Shown: positions 34,026 through 46,272, counted from the first letter of the stretch. The stretch is DNA of 64,000 nucleotides from Cyathus striatus (GCA_025738555.1 JAOVFP010000001.1:1302001-1366000); one strand, 5' to 3'. The notes: generated by a model not told the origin, from the letters alone. Program-made: numbers and translations.

Positions 34026-34089
34026 CCGGATAAATAGAAGATAGTTAGGGCTCAGGACAAACTCTTCAATGTGATGCATTGAACGGGGG

Positions 34090-34620
34090 ATTTGTAGTAA
34101 ATAAGTTTAAAAATTGCACTTCTCGTGACGAATGGGAGAAGGAGGCCACATCTGTAAGGCTGTGATCAAACCTAAAGGCATAAAACATATATTAATAGCT
34201 GTTTAGCGACGATTATTGTCAAACTGGCCAGATGATCCTGCCACACTCACGTAGTATGTATAAGTAAATCCCGATGACTCGCACTCTATCGCCTATCAAC
34301 AAAGGCGCAGCTACATAGAAAAAATTTCTTACTCAAATTTGAACATGATACATGTACCTTTGCAAAGTTACGATCAAGGCCGTCTCCATTGTGTAACTCA
34401 CACCACGGAAAATGCCCAAAATAAACTGTAAAACTGAATACCACCCTGATTCCCAAGTGAATATGCCAACTTTTCACGATTGTTTGCTCGGAACCAGTGT
34501 TGTGCAGGTCGTCGACCCTTGACTGAGGTCGAGTCGACGACCTTGCAGAAATACGTGGACTATTACATAATGGTCGAGGGATTATATCATGTGCACGAGA
34601 CCTATTCGTGAGAAACTGAC
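34090..34620. other. Spacer before the hAT element, no gene seen
   Basis: Includes the likely promoter of the DUF6534-like gene. A run of GTCGAC/GGTCGAG motifs at 34508-34575 recalls the motifs in the 3493-4188 MITE but no element ends were found. Confidence 0.4.
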
Positions 34621-34945
34621 CTTGGGCCTAGGGACTGACACGGATGACCCTGAACTGACTATCCGCTATTTTTATCCGAAAATAGTGGATGCGGATTGGT
34701 TCCGGATGGCAATCCGCGGATGAACCCAGTTTTTGGATGCATCCATCTATTTTTGGTAACATTTCGGACTCCGACTTAATTTCACCCTGAATTTGCTTGA
34801 TAACCGCTTTCCAACAACGTCTCTCACTGTGCAAGGGTAAATACTAGCTGGCGGGGGTTGGGGTATGGGTCAGTTTACTGGCCCTGGACGCTAACTGGAG
34901 TGTGCTGCTCACCCAATGCAACAAAACTGCGGCACCTCGTGCGGC

Positions 34946-36148
34946 CTACCCAACCACTGTTCGATTGGCAATGTGCCTTGACGCGATCTGCTCAAAGGCA
35001 CGAATGTATGTTTCATATGCGAGGGACCACCAACGACCATGAATTCGGACCACCTCAGGGTTAACACCTGTGGCCAGGTAGAAAGATGCACCGCCAATAT
35101 GAAAGGAGTGGCCAAATATGGTACCCCAGCCTGCACGTGACAGAATGCTGTTGATGCGTGCCATTGCCACAGTCTTGACCATCGGGCGGATGCCACCTTG
35201 ATCATCATGCCACGAAAAGAGAGGGTCGAGCTCACCAGCAGGTGAAACCACTGCCAAGTTGCGGAGTGCAAGCATGGGGCATAGGCCCCTCTGCTCCACA
35301 AGCAGAACGTCCTGTGAGTCACCTGGCGCTGCTGTCTTGGCATGGGGGAGGTGAAGGTGGACAAAAGGGCGGTGGTTGGCATCCTTAAGGAACTTGCACG
35401 CAGATCTGGAGAGATGGTGTTCTGGCGAGTATGCTGCTCGTGTAGACACAGAGACTTTGCCAAAATGCATGAGACCAAAGAAAGCTGATGTTGCCATTGC
35501 CCAGATGCAGGCATCAAAGGAGGTGCTCAGCCGAAGTTCAGCTCGGAGCGTGAGTAACATGGGGACAGTAATGGGGGGTCGAGGAGGGCGCTGCCGGGAA
35601 GCACCTTGAATGTGTGCCATGCCTCGAAGCGAGAACTCGAGTCATGTACGATCCTCATCAGATAGTGGGGGAGGCCACCCTTGAGCCAGGTGCCAAGCCC
35701 GAACCGCCGCTAGGTACTTGCGAATAGTGGGAATAGACACAGTCTCAAACACAGTACCATCAGCAAAGAGGGGATCAGCTGGATTGGGATCGGTGACTGC
35801 CCAGAGTGCGAAGGAGTGGAGCAGAGGGAAGGCTGCAGGATGGCGGTCATGTTCAGGTACCGAGAACACATTACAGAAGATGTGGAACTTACGGAGACCA
35901 GCGCCGTAGTTGGTGCTCTCATCCAGGGAGGCACCCAGTGCCAGTGCCCAGGCGTGTTGCAGAATTGGGACTTGCAAGACGGCATCCGGCGGGGACCTTG
36001 TGCCCTTCCAGTGGAAGATGCACTGGTTGGATGCACATGCAGGGCGTAACGGCGATGGTGATAGCTGCAGAGCAGCTACAGTTTCCACAACCAAGTCGCC
36101 CGGAAGCGACGACGGGACAATGCGGACTGCATGCGCAGGCATCACCAT
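34946..36148 (-). pseudogene. Tyrosine recombinase of DIRS element (catalytic residues lost)
   Basis: Enzyme that would insert the circular DNA copy. The N-terminal part (36148-35645) has the core-binding domain (QHAWALALGASLDESTNYGA, TIRKYLAAVRAWHLAQGWPP). A TGA at 35642 interrupts, but the same frame continues to 34946 with the catalytic domain. Box A reads FFGLMHFGKVSVS where the family has Arg and Glu (LMRFGE), and box B reads GHSFHIGGASFYLA where the family has HSFR. The Tyr region (SLAYETYIRAFEQ) remains. Thus both catalytic arginines are His. Each change fits CG to CA, and the stop fits CGA to TGA. Recombinase activity is not expected. Confidence 0.8.
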
Positions 36149-37647
36149 GATTGCAGGCGGTGGGCAAAATGGGGGGGGAGGGGGAGATCGACTCTTGAAG
36201 TGGCAGATGGGAAACCAGCCAGAAAGGCGGGGATATCGCCTCGGGATAAAGTGTCAGACACATTGAGTTGGCTGGGAATGTATACAGTAGCGAGTGAGAT
36301 CCCAGAGGACGCCAGGAGGGCATAGATGTTCTTGAGCACCTTGTTGGTGTTCCTGCTGCGGGAACGGCCCGAGTTCACCATGGCCACCACACCTCGGTTG
36401 TCCGAGCACACCAGGTAGGACATCCCAGCCTGCGTGTTCTTCTTGATGAGACCAAGGTGGAGCGCCAGGCGCAGCCCAAGCTCTACCGCGGCTGCCTCTG
36501 CCCAACCTATGTCGAATTCGAGGTGGGGGCCAACGCAGGTGCCAGGTGTGTAGTGCCAGACAGCCCAGTGCCCCGCTACGATGACACCAATCCCGAAGGA
36601 CGAGCTTGCATCCCCCCACCACTGTAAGTCCACAGGGGTGCGTGTCCGCAGTGGGAGCGAGTTCGGGGAGGATTGTATGATGAATCGCACCCAGTCGAGG
36701 TCTTTTAGCACGGCCGCCGGGGGATGCAGCACAGCCCACTTGGAAAAGAAGGCGCGGGAGAAGGAGGCGAGTGACCAGAGGAAAGGGCGCGCCAGGCGAA
36801 AGATGGACGAGGCGTGAATGAGCTTCCCATGAAAACTTGCAGCCTCCCAGGCAGTGTAGGAAGCTCCTGGGGTTGCCCACTCGTGAAGCAGCGCAAGGAG
36901 GGCATTCACCTTGCTGGAAGGCAGTGAGACAGAGTGGTGCTCCAAGTCCCAGTTGAAACCGATGTACCGTTGGACAACTGCTAGGTTGCATGTCTTGGTC
37001 GCACTCCAAGGCACCCCGAGGGCTGCGGTGAGCTCAATGAACTCGGCTTCGACCCAGGTGTCGTCGGGCAGGGCGATGACAAAGAAGTCGTTGACCCATT
37101 TGAGCAGGAGCCGAAAGCCGCAGGCCTTGTAGATAGCCACCAGCATATCCACCACTTGGCCGAAGACCCCAGCACTGGAAGCCAGGCCGAAGCATACCGC
37201 CCTGTCGACGTACACCTTCCCTCGCCACCAAATGTAGATGAAATTCTGCTGCGAGGGGAGGACGGGCGTGATGCGGTAAGCAGCTGAGATGTTGAATGTG
37301 GCAGCATGGCAGCCATCGGGCAGGGAGAGGAGAAGATCGGAGGTGTCGGCAAAGGTCCCCCACGCAGTGGGGAACTGGTCCATGTCGATGAAGGAGTTTA
37401 CAGATGCGATGGAGGGGTGGGAGCGGGGGAAGGATAGGTCCTGAATTAAATGAAAGTCATCGGAGTGGGGCTTGGGCACCAGGCCCAGTGGGGAAGTCAT
37501 GAAGGGACCAATCTCCTCCTCGAGTTGGAGGGGATCGTACACCTCGGAATAGCGGCCTGCCACTTGCTCCGCTAGGATGTAGTGGTCGATGAATGCGGGG
37601 TCCAGCCGCGAGGAAGCGTGATTGTCGAAATAAGTGAGTGCAGTCAA
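36142..37647 (-). pseudogene. Reverse transcriptase-RNase H of DIRS element
   Basis: Order gag, RT-RH, tyrosine recombinase on one strand is diagnostic for DIRS rather than LTR elements. The frame is open for 501 codons. RT blocks: SPLGLVPKPHSDDFHLIQDL, CFGLASSAGVFGQVVDMLV and KWVNDFFVIAL, where the catalytic site is VND in place of VDD. RNase H-like: WWGDASSSFGIGVIVAGHWA and CSDNRGVVAMVNSGRSRS near the end. The first listed codon is not ATG; the true start may lie in overlap with gag. Loss of one of the two catalytic Asp residues (GTCGAC to GTCAAC) should inactivate it, although the frame is otherwise open. Confidence 0.8.
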
Positions 37648-37781
37648 GGGAGGCTGCGACGCCTACCTCGAAACTGCTTTTAATTCCATCCAAGACATGC
37701 TGCCACTCGGCCAGCATGCCCAGACGGACGAGAGTCCACTCGATCGCCTCAGCGTCGAGCGGTGTGGCGATCCGACGAGGA

Positions 37782-39216
37782 TCACTGGGCGCCTGCGGCT
37801 GTGCAGGAGCTGGCGCCGTGGGAGGCACTTCCACAGAGGGAGCAGCCGTGGTGGTGGGCGCACGTGGCAAAGCTGCAGTGCGAGTCCCGGGACCACTGGA
37901 AACAGAAGGGGGCACCGTCGGGGGCTGCAAGGCTGTTGGGGTGGCGAGCATCCCCAATGAGCTGGGCAGTGGGATGCCCAGCTCTCGTCTGCCGCGCGGA
38001 GCAGTCCTTGGGGAAATGTCCATCCGCACCGCACCGAAAGCACCTCCCAGACCCACTGGCTGGTGCTGCATGTGCATGCTTCTGTGGGGACTCCGACGAT
38101 GAATAATGGGGGGCTCCTCGCTTGGAAGGGGACTGCGGGAAGTATGGGGGCGGGGGCGGGTGATGCTGCGAGCCAGCAAGAGAGCCAGATGGCGGGCCAG
38201 GACGACGAGAAATCAGGACTTGGTTGGTGACAAGCTGGAGAGCCATGAGGTCCAGGACCGAGAGGTCATGAGCGTGGTTCGATGCTGCCGCTTCGCGCTG
38301 CTGGATATCATAGGCCACCGCAATGGGCCACGCGTCAGCCTCTGGGCCCTGCCTGCTGGCGAGTTTGAGGACGATGAGCTGATGTGCCCACAGCGCATTG
38401 GCGTGCGCATCACCAATGTGGAAGCGCATGCGGCTGATGTGGATCTCTGAGGCGTCGATCCACTCGAGTGTGGATATGTTCCACTCCCCCGACCAGTCGG
38501 GGCCACGGGAGGTGAGTCCTTGCGCCGTGATAACCATGGTCTCCTCGCCACGGAGGGCGCGGAGACGTGCGGCCTTGGTCAGGGCAGAATACGGGACATA
38601 AGCATACATTGCGAAGGCTGCGTCGATATGGGGGGGGATAGCTGCAGCAGGGGGGAACGGGAGTCAGCACGTGCGGCCATGGACATACAGGAAGCCAATG
38701 AAACAAATAGCGCACACACTACGTCAGGCATGGTACGTGCTCCAACCACGGGCAATGCCACCATGGGCTAAGGACGGGATAGGCCTCCTGGGGCAGCAGG
38801 TGACAGGTGTACGCTGGCAGGCAGGTGCAGGGGGAATGGGAACAATGGGCGCGGATGGCACAGAACGAAATGACGGGAAAGGGCAGAACAACACGTGTGG
38901 GAAAGTACTCACCACTGTCCAGTGCATCGATTTTGAAACCGGGCATGATGGCCCCAATTGATGCCTTCTTCAGCGTGTCCTTGGGAACAGCTAGGGCGGC
39001 TAAAGTGGCTGCGTCTGCGACCATGGAGAAATCCGTTGCAGGCTGATGTACAAGCTTAGCGCGCGCCTCAGCGAGGGCAATTTCCAGCTTGAGGATTCTT
39101 GCAGCCACAGCCGGAGCTGTGGCTGTGCCAGGTGCCGCAGCAAGTGGTGTCGGGTCTAAGAAAGGAATGGGCCTGTAGATGGCCTGAGGTGCAGTGGGAG
39201 GACTCCCTTCGGCCAT
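37782..39216 (-). CDS. gag-like protein of DIRS element
   Basis: Two exons: from ATG 39216 (MAEGSPPTAPQAIYRPIPFL, with a helical ALAEARAKLVHQ) to a donor near 38915, and about 38650-37782. The second has WNISTLEWIDASEIHISRMR, a CCHC zinc knuckle (CFRCGADGHFPKDC) and a second Cys/His cluster (FCFQWSRDSHCSFATCAHHH, then GCSLCGSASHGASSC). This pair of clusters is typical of DIRS gag proteins in mushrooms. No stop was noticed within the second exon. Base composition is much richer in GC than the surrounding hAT. Confidence 0.65.
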
Positions 39217-39574
39217 GCTCCCGTCACCCTGAGTGATACCAATCTGCAGCTCAGCAGAAGCCTGAGTTGGACCAGGTGTTATGATGCTGAAAATATCTAC
39301 AGGTTATGGGACTACTGGGTGAGTGAGTGAGCTAAGTTGCTGGTGGTAGAGCTTGTGCGAGATGACAATGATGTGGTGAGAGGCAGAGCAGCAGAAAAAC
39401 TTCTGCTTGCCTCTGTTTGCCGCTTTTGTTGGACGCTGCGACCGGTTTCGCCCGGCTGTGCTCAGGCTGCCGGTAGCTTAGCTAATCGATTCATTGATTC
39501 GAGTAATTCCTGCCCCCCAGTTGTCAATCTGTACCAGTAACTGTCATATTAAATTTCGCTTTTATTCATTTTAA

Positions 39575-42500
39575 ATGCCTCCCAAGCCTAGGGGCCAAAG
39601 CTGGACCAGGACTTCAGCTAGAGGATCCAAGGCTCCTACTCCTGTGGGTAGTAACCAGGGCACCCCTTTGCCTAGTCAGCCTCAAACACCCACACATAGT
39701 CAAGATGTGTCTCCAGCACCATTTCCATGCCCTCATACCCCTGATGCACCAACAACTACACTTGCTTATCCAGTTGTTTTGTCTCCAGTGAAGCAGCATC
39801 AGCGCCAGAACAATAAGCTGGTTATGAATATGTTGGATTTGGATGTTTGGGAGAAACCAGATAGTGAAATAATTGGTGTGTTTGCTAAAAAATATTTATT
39901 GATTGTAAAATACTAATAAATAAATTGCATATTAGAGGCCACATTTGCTGGGCTCACAGCAGACACATATAATCACTATAACATCTCCATGGAGAGGGTT
40001 TACACCAATGGTGTTCCAGAGAAGATTTGTTTTGTTTTTTCTTGCAAAGTGGACCCCGACAATCATAAAGATCATCACTGAGATTGCCAAAAAAATCGTG
40101 ATGGCACTGGAAATTTAGTTACTGGGTTGAAACAGTGTAATGAACAACTTCAGAAATGTGCTCTTGCACAGGATATCGATGATGACACAATTCCATTCTC
40201 TGAGGTAGCCCTCCATACCCTGATTGCCTTGCACTGTGCAGCTAGCAATCGACCCTTCAACATTGTTAATGACAAGTACTACCAGCTGCAAGTCAACATG
40301 TTGCGTCCAGGAACAAAGTTACCATCAGATAGGACTGTTCAGTGAGACACACTCAGGCTTTTTCAGAAAATTCCACTTCATGTAAAAGAATATTTTTTGG
40401 TAGGCACATTTATTATTAAATTTATTTATTTCTACATCTAATAAAATATTAGAAACATGATAAAGTATTCCATGCAGTTCTTGATGGTTGGACAGCACCA
40501 ATTACTGTCTCATATCTTGGACTTGTGATAATCTGGTATGAGGATGGACAAATTTTCCGAGCTATTCTTGATTTCATTCAGTATGTTTATTGTAAATTTA
40601 AATTTAACATTATTAACATATTTATTTAGTTTGGAACAAGCTCATAAAGCTGATTATTTGACAAAAACAGTTGCTGAATGCTTAAAGCGATTTGGAATAT
40701 CTCACCTTGTAAGTAAAATTATTTGTTATTACTGGCATCATACTGATATACACAAGCTTTTATCTATTGGGATGGATAATGCTAGCAATTGCAGTAAACT
40801 TGCTGAGATTCTCCCAAGATATATTCCAACATTTCAAGGGACAAGTTCCCGAATACACTGTATGGCTCATATTTTGAATCTCATTGCAAAAGTGAGCATA
40901 AAAATTCATTATATTTATTTTAATCTAATACATGAATTTATACAGATGTACACTTCATTCTTTTTCAAGAAGAGAGCTGGAAGAAAGAATGTAGCAGTGT
41001 TGAGCAATGAACTTATTATAGATAATGAAGAAGAGGAGGATACAGCAGTGCAGGAGGAAATGAACATTGATGATGAGGTATTAGCTAATGATGATGGTCA
41101 TGAAACTTATAACCGTGCAGTGATTGGTCCTATTCGTGACCAAGCTATTCGATGGATGAAGCAGAATAGAAGAGTCATAATTCCAGCTGAGGAACTAAAG
41201 GCTGTATCTCAAATTATGCCAAAGGTAAGTATGTTTCACTTAATCATTAATTTATGAAATTAAATACTCTATTAGGTCTCTGAACTTGCATGCTGTATTC
41301 ATGATTTCGATGTTTTGCATAGAGCTTTTGATGATATAGTTCAGAAAAATGACACTCTTCAAGGTTTCAAGCATACACTTGATTGTCGTGTTGCAACTCG
41401 TTGGAACTCAGACTTCACCTGTCTGAGTTCTCATTTACTTTTTCAGAGGGAGATTCAGCAAATTACTGCCATAACTGAATATAAGTTAAAAGCTTATCAT
41501 CTTAGTGACAGGCAGTGGGACATGGTTGAGAATTTGGTTGATGTGCTCAATGTAAGTGCATTTCTAATAGTTAAACTTATTACTTAAATTTGTTGTAGAT
41601 TTTTAAGGAGGCAACAGACTTATTCTCTCAGGATAAAGTTCACTTAATCATGGAAACACTACCTATTTTTCATGATTTAAAACTTTCACTTGAATGTGTT
41701 CGAGATTCACGCTCAGAAGAAGATGAAGGTGAGCTTAGTGATGAAGTTCCAAAACTTCCAGCTGTCATGAGAGTGGCAGCACATGCATCACTCCTAGTAC
41801 TTGAGAAGTATATGACTCTCACTAGGGAATCAGAAATATATTACATTGCAATTGGTATGTATATATTACTATTAGTTTTACTTTTATTATTGATTGATAA
41901 TATTTAGTAATGTGTCCTGACAGAAAGCTTGAGTAGTTCAAAGTCTATGGTTATACCACTCAACAGGTACAGGATATTACAAATATTGTCATAAAGAGGT
42001 GGGAAACATCCTATAAGAGTTCAGAGGCAATAGTTGTTCCTCCAGTGGCACAAGTGTGTTTTAGTTAATTATATTATTACCAAGTTACTAATTTGTTTTA
42101 TAGAAAAAATCTGGCTGATTTGTTTGCAGAGCTGAACACATTACAATTCACAATGTTGACAGCATTCAAGATTATTTAAGTGAACCAGTTGTTAGTACAG
42201 AGGTGGTAGTATGCTCTGGAGGGCATATGCAATGGTGGACATTAGCTGAAACTAAATGACCTACCATTTCATGGATGGCATTGGATTATATTAGTGCCCC
42301 AGGTTAGTCATTTTATTTTATTTTGCTTCTTATATCATCTGAACTACCTATAGCATCAAGTGTTGATGCAGAGCATGCTTTTTCAGTTGGCTGCAGACAA
42401 ATCAACTTTATGCAACATAATATGACCTCAAATACATTCAGAGCAAAGATGGCACTTGGGTCTTGGTCAAAAGGACCACTCTTTCCAGGTATTCATACAG

Positions 42501-42616
42501 TTTCAGCAAAGGATAAAGCAGTCAATAAATCTGTTGTGAAGGATGCATTAAATTCTTCAGGTGGTGAAGAATTTAATTTTGATGGTATTGAAGATGACAG
42601 TTTTGATGAGCTTTGA
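39575..42616 (+). pseudogene. hAT transposase, several nonsense codons
   Basis: Cut-and-paste transposase of the surrounding element. Starts ATG 39575 (MPPKPRGQSWTRTSARGSKA). Exons with short AT-rich introns follow: a Cys region near 40030 (CFVFSCKVDPDNHKDHH), VALHTLIALHCAASNRPFNI, HAVLDGWTAPITVSYLGLVI, then GMDNASNCSKLAEILP with HCMAHILNLIAK, DCRVATRWNSDFTCLSSHL, and the C-terminal hATC dimerisation part ASSVDAEHAFSVGCRQINFM at 42360. In-frame stops occur after DHH (40079), after TVQ (40342), after RKLE (about 41932), after KKSG (about 42116) and after AETK (about 42256). At least three (TGA in place of Arg) fit CGA to TGA. Introns retained in open frames make some shown extensions spurious. 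Confidence 0.8.
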
Positions 42617-42955
42617 AATGAATCAAGCAGAAGTAACCACATTTTGAATGTATTTCTATTTTAAATGTGTACAGTATATTTAAATTGAATATGAATGGGC
42701 TATGAATATATTCCTTTACTCATGCTGATTGCAACAACCCAAAAATCATGCAAATCGGTGAAGAAATGACCGAGTTATGTTAAAATATACAGAGGTAATC
42801 TACTACAGGTTTGTTTACATAATGAATGTGGGGGCCCGAGCAGTTCCATCCGAAAACCGCATCATCCATCCATTATCCATCTGAATTAGGCTGCAATCTG
42901 CAGATTGGATTGCAGATGGATCTCGGATCCATCCATGTCAGTCCCTACTTGGGCC

Positions 42956-43400
42956 TCGGTTCGATTCTGGTTGGATATCTTTGATTTTACATAAACTCTG
43001 CTTACAGTGAAGCATCAACGCGCATTGCGTCGAACTGCAGAGGTCGAGACTCGAAAGTTGCCACCTTGAAGGTAGCATCATTGCCCTTTCTCCCTCATTC
43101 TTTGCTCTTGATCCTGTTGGTATATCTTAGTACTCTGTAAATCTGGTATTTCTCCAATCTTTTTCCTGAGGGTTAGAAAGTTTGATTATTGAATGAACAC
43201 CTTTCGACAGTAGTTAAAATGTTTTATTTATATTTTACTACACAACGTACAAATTAATCCTTTATGTTCACTACTTTATGACAGAAGAGACATTGACGGT
43301 TTTTACTGCTTACATAATATTCAGGTAAGTTACCTTGCTATGATGCGCATGCCATTGGCAACGCCACCAAAATGCCACGGTTGTATGTGCCAGACATTAT
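42956..43400. other. Spacer, no gene seen
   Basis: Between the hAT element and the next MITE. No supported coding frame, and no repeat partner found. Confidence 0.4.
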
Positions 43401-44500
43401 AGGACCCCCAATAATACACCAAAATGCCTGATCCTGGTGCGGATAAAATTCGAGAAATTTTTGTAAAATGTCTGTTGAAAGTGCGGATAAAATTCACCTT
43501 TTTGTCGGATATGCCTGTGCCAGAGCTCCAGATAAAACTGTAATTTCTCAGGCAGGCCTGTTCCCAGTCTGGATAAAATCTATGACATGAAGAGTCGAAA
43601 TTTTTCAACCATTGACACTCTATGCTTTACCATTAGCTATCAATGCAGATTGGTTCTGAGTGATCTCGTCAGTCAACAACACTCCTCAATATCAAGAATG
43701 ACAACCACTACTATCTTCAGTCTTTCAATGAAATAGAACACATTAGTTCTGGTTTTAGCTGTTGCTAACAAATTTTAAACTTGAATATGTTCTCAAACAA
43801 CATGTGAGCATATTTAACAAGTTAAACTTACAAGAAGTTGGTGCTGCCCATATCAGGTCCAACATACAACACCACACGCTGTACTGAGATAGAATTTCAA
43901 GTGCAGAGTATGTGTCTTGTGTGGTGTAATGGAACAATCATGCTGGGAAATGGTACACTGCAGGAGTTTCCTACATTCCTATTCAAATTTATGAACACTC
44001 CATTGGTGTTCAGTTCTGGGACACATCTGTTAGCATGAATACATTAAGCAATTCCTCCTTCTCCCGGCTGCAGATTTTATATGTGTTCTTGAGACACTGC
44101 CCACAGCTGTGATCAACAGCTGAAATGTTTGCACAATGCAGTCTGATTGGATGTTCATTACGCTGTAGTATGTACACATTGAAATTGCATTAAAAATACC
44201 TGTACATTTCTCAAGAATGACATAAAAAAGACTCAGGAAGAAGAAGAGAACTTTTAAATATGTAGATAATGCCTGTACTTGAATGAAAACAACAAAACTG
44301 AGCAATTTTTGGAAAAACCACAATTTCCAGAAAAAAAATTGATTTTTTGGTGATGTCTGTGTTGACTTCCAGATAAAATCTGACTTTTTGCAATGCCTGT
44401 GCCAAATTCCGGATAGAATCCTGCAAAATCTTCGAAAATTGGGTGCAGATAAAATTGGGTGCAAGTGGAACAGACATTTTGGTGTATTATCGGGGGTCCT
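43401..44500. mobile_element. hAT-like MITE, 1100 bp, 8-bp target duplication
   Basis: Inverted ends start AGGACCCCC(A or G)ATAATACACC and continue for about 26 bp. Flanks share GACATTAT (43393-43400 and 44501-44508). Both ends contain several GATAAAAT(T/C) words (such as CAGATAAAATC), probably subterminal binding sites. The middle has no transposase. Confidence 0.85.
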
Positions 44501-44660
44501 GACATTATTCAAAGCCAATGACTTTATTCGGTTGATTGACAACCTGCACAACACTGCTTGGAACCATTGGTGCTCTGAAGTGTAGAGCAGGCATTCTGCC
44601 TGTACCGTAAAATTGGCCTCATGTCTGTTTTTAATAGTTCACTCATTTACATTGTTCTGT

Positions 44661-46240
44661 CAGTCTCCTTCCCAGACCCTATAGGAAGTCTCAATCAAGC
44701 AGTACACAGTTTTTAATCCAAGTTCGTGGGGTAAGAAGAGAAATATACAAGTCATTATAATCAACCAATCATATCATTTGAATTGATCAATTCTCTTTTT
44801 GGAAATGGGTACTTTGAACTTTAATTTGATGAAACTTCCTATAGGGTCTGGCACATAATATATACAAATAGGAGGGTCAAGCTAACCGCTGCAGAGGCCA
44901 TGAAGTACTGAGTTTGAATTGACCTCTATGGTTTTCGATAACATCATGGTGATGATAATCTTGCATCAATTAGTAAAGAGATCAATAACTTGTGATGTGC
45001 AACAAATTTGTATGTAGTCTTTACTGTGGCAATGGTTTCATATTATAGACCTAACAGTTGAAATACTGTCTGACATGTACTTACCAACTTTGCCTGGGCC
45101 CAGAACGAATTTTTGAGTATAGAGATGAAGGATAGACACTAGGAGCAAAGTATACACAGTATGAACAAAGTGGGGACAGTTGGATGAAGAAGAGGGGTCC
45201 AGATCGAAATTTTAAGCATAGAAACAAAGCATAGGCAGTAGAAACAAAGTCAAGATAGTCTAGATGAATCAGAGGGTCAATAATGAAGTTGTGAGCTAAG
45301 GAACAAGGCATAGATTGTGGAAATGAAGCAGAGCCAGTAAGAACACAGAAGAGAGGTCAATAGCAACATAGTGAGCTTAGGGCCAAAGAAAAACAGTAAG
45401 AACAAAGCAGTCACAGCAGAAACCAAGCAGTGATAGTGAGAGCAAAGCACAGGAGTAAAAAACAACATAGCAAGGTTAGGAATGATGTATACACAGTAAG
45501 AACAAAGCAGACACAGTTTAGAAACATATAAAACACAGTAGGAACAAAGCAGACACATCAGGAATGAAGCTGAGGGGTCAAGAACAGAGAACTGAGCTTA
45601 GGAGCGAATCAGAGAGAATAAGAATGAGTTGAGGGCCCTTTCATGGCTATCAATTTGAAAGTCATATGCCTCTCCAATGTGTAGTTTTGTTGATCCACAG
45701 CTGAGAAACCTTTACAACCAATATGAGATCATATATGCACAATGGCCTTGAATTTCGACCTGTGAGCTCAACATCTTTTGAATAAGTATGTTTCCAGAAA
45801 ATTGAAATAACATTGTGATCACGTTTGAGAACCACTTGCAGCTTTTGCAGGCTGAATTGCACCACATTGATTTGCCAGTTTTTCAAGGACACAGTGTAAG
45901 TATACCAAATGTGTTGAATATTTTGCTTAAGTTTTGCTTTGAATATATTTCATCTCTGAGCACTGAGCACTGAGCATTTACTTTCATACTCAGAATGATG
46001 TCAGCGAGCTGGCCATCAAGGTGGCTGTGGTGTTTGTATATATTATGTGCCAGACCCTATAGGAAGTTTCATCAAATTAAAGTTCAAAGTACCCATTTCC
46101 AAAAATAGAATTGATCAATTCAAACAATATGATTGGTTGATTATAATGACTTGTACATTTCTCTTCTTACCCAATGAACTTGGATTAAAAAGTGTGTACT
46201 GCTTGATCGAGACTTCCTATAGGGTCTGGGAAGGAGACTG
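44661..46240 (-). mobile_element. Internally deleted copy of the RecQ/DUF6589 element (1580 bp)
   Basis: Inverted repeats of about 208 bp: 44661-44868 and 46034-46240, beginning CAGTCTCCTTCCCAGACCC. Flanked by a perfect 9-bp duplication TTGTTCTGT (44652-44660 and 46241-46249). Sequence just inside each end matches the inside of the 5.8-kb element at 52108-57912, but in reverse orientation: 45970-46033 matches 52316-52380 and 44869-44920 matches 57640-57702. A relic of the helicase exon is kept. Most of the middle is unrelated AT-rich DNA with AGCA.AGAACAAAG-type repeats at 45110-45610. Confidence 0.9.
45690..45895 (-). pseudogene. Relic of the RecQ helicase first exon
   Basis: The minus strand reads WQINVVQFSLQKLQVVLKRD then HNVISI, matching the start of the helicase in the long element (LWQISVVQVILKHDHNVISI). 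The Walker A part that should follow is lost. This ties the helicase gene to the element rather than to the host. Confidence 0.7.
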
Positions 46241-46272
46241 TTGTTCTGTACCTATTTAAGTACAGTACTTTA

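Larger units (their letters stand above)
34629..42947 (+). mobile_element. hAT transposon, 8.3 kb, with nested DIRS element
   Basis: Target duplication CTTGGGCC at 34621-34628 and 42948-42955 (8 bp, as in hAT). Inverted ends TAGGGACTGACACGGATG (left) and TAGGGACTGACATGGATG (right, read inward). Subterminal parts contain repeated GGATGGAT/ATCCATC words. It encodes a hAT transposase on the plus strand; the GC-rich block about 34860-39300 is a DIRS retrotransposon that landed near its 5' end. Autonomous in origin but now dead. Confidence 0.9.

Noticed and set aside
34909..36148. Tyrosine recombinase as a Crypton or Starship captain
   Set aside because: It is on the same strand directly after gag and RT-RNase H, which fits DIRS.
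35376..38961. Many plus-strand open frames of 60-150 codons
   Set aside because: Antisense shadows of the GC-rich DIRS genes on the minus strand.
44030..44554. 174-codon open frame in the MITE
   Set aside because: Crosses the element's end and target duplication, low complexity, no family.
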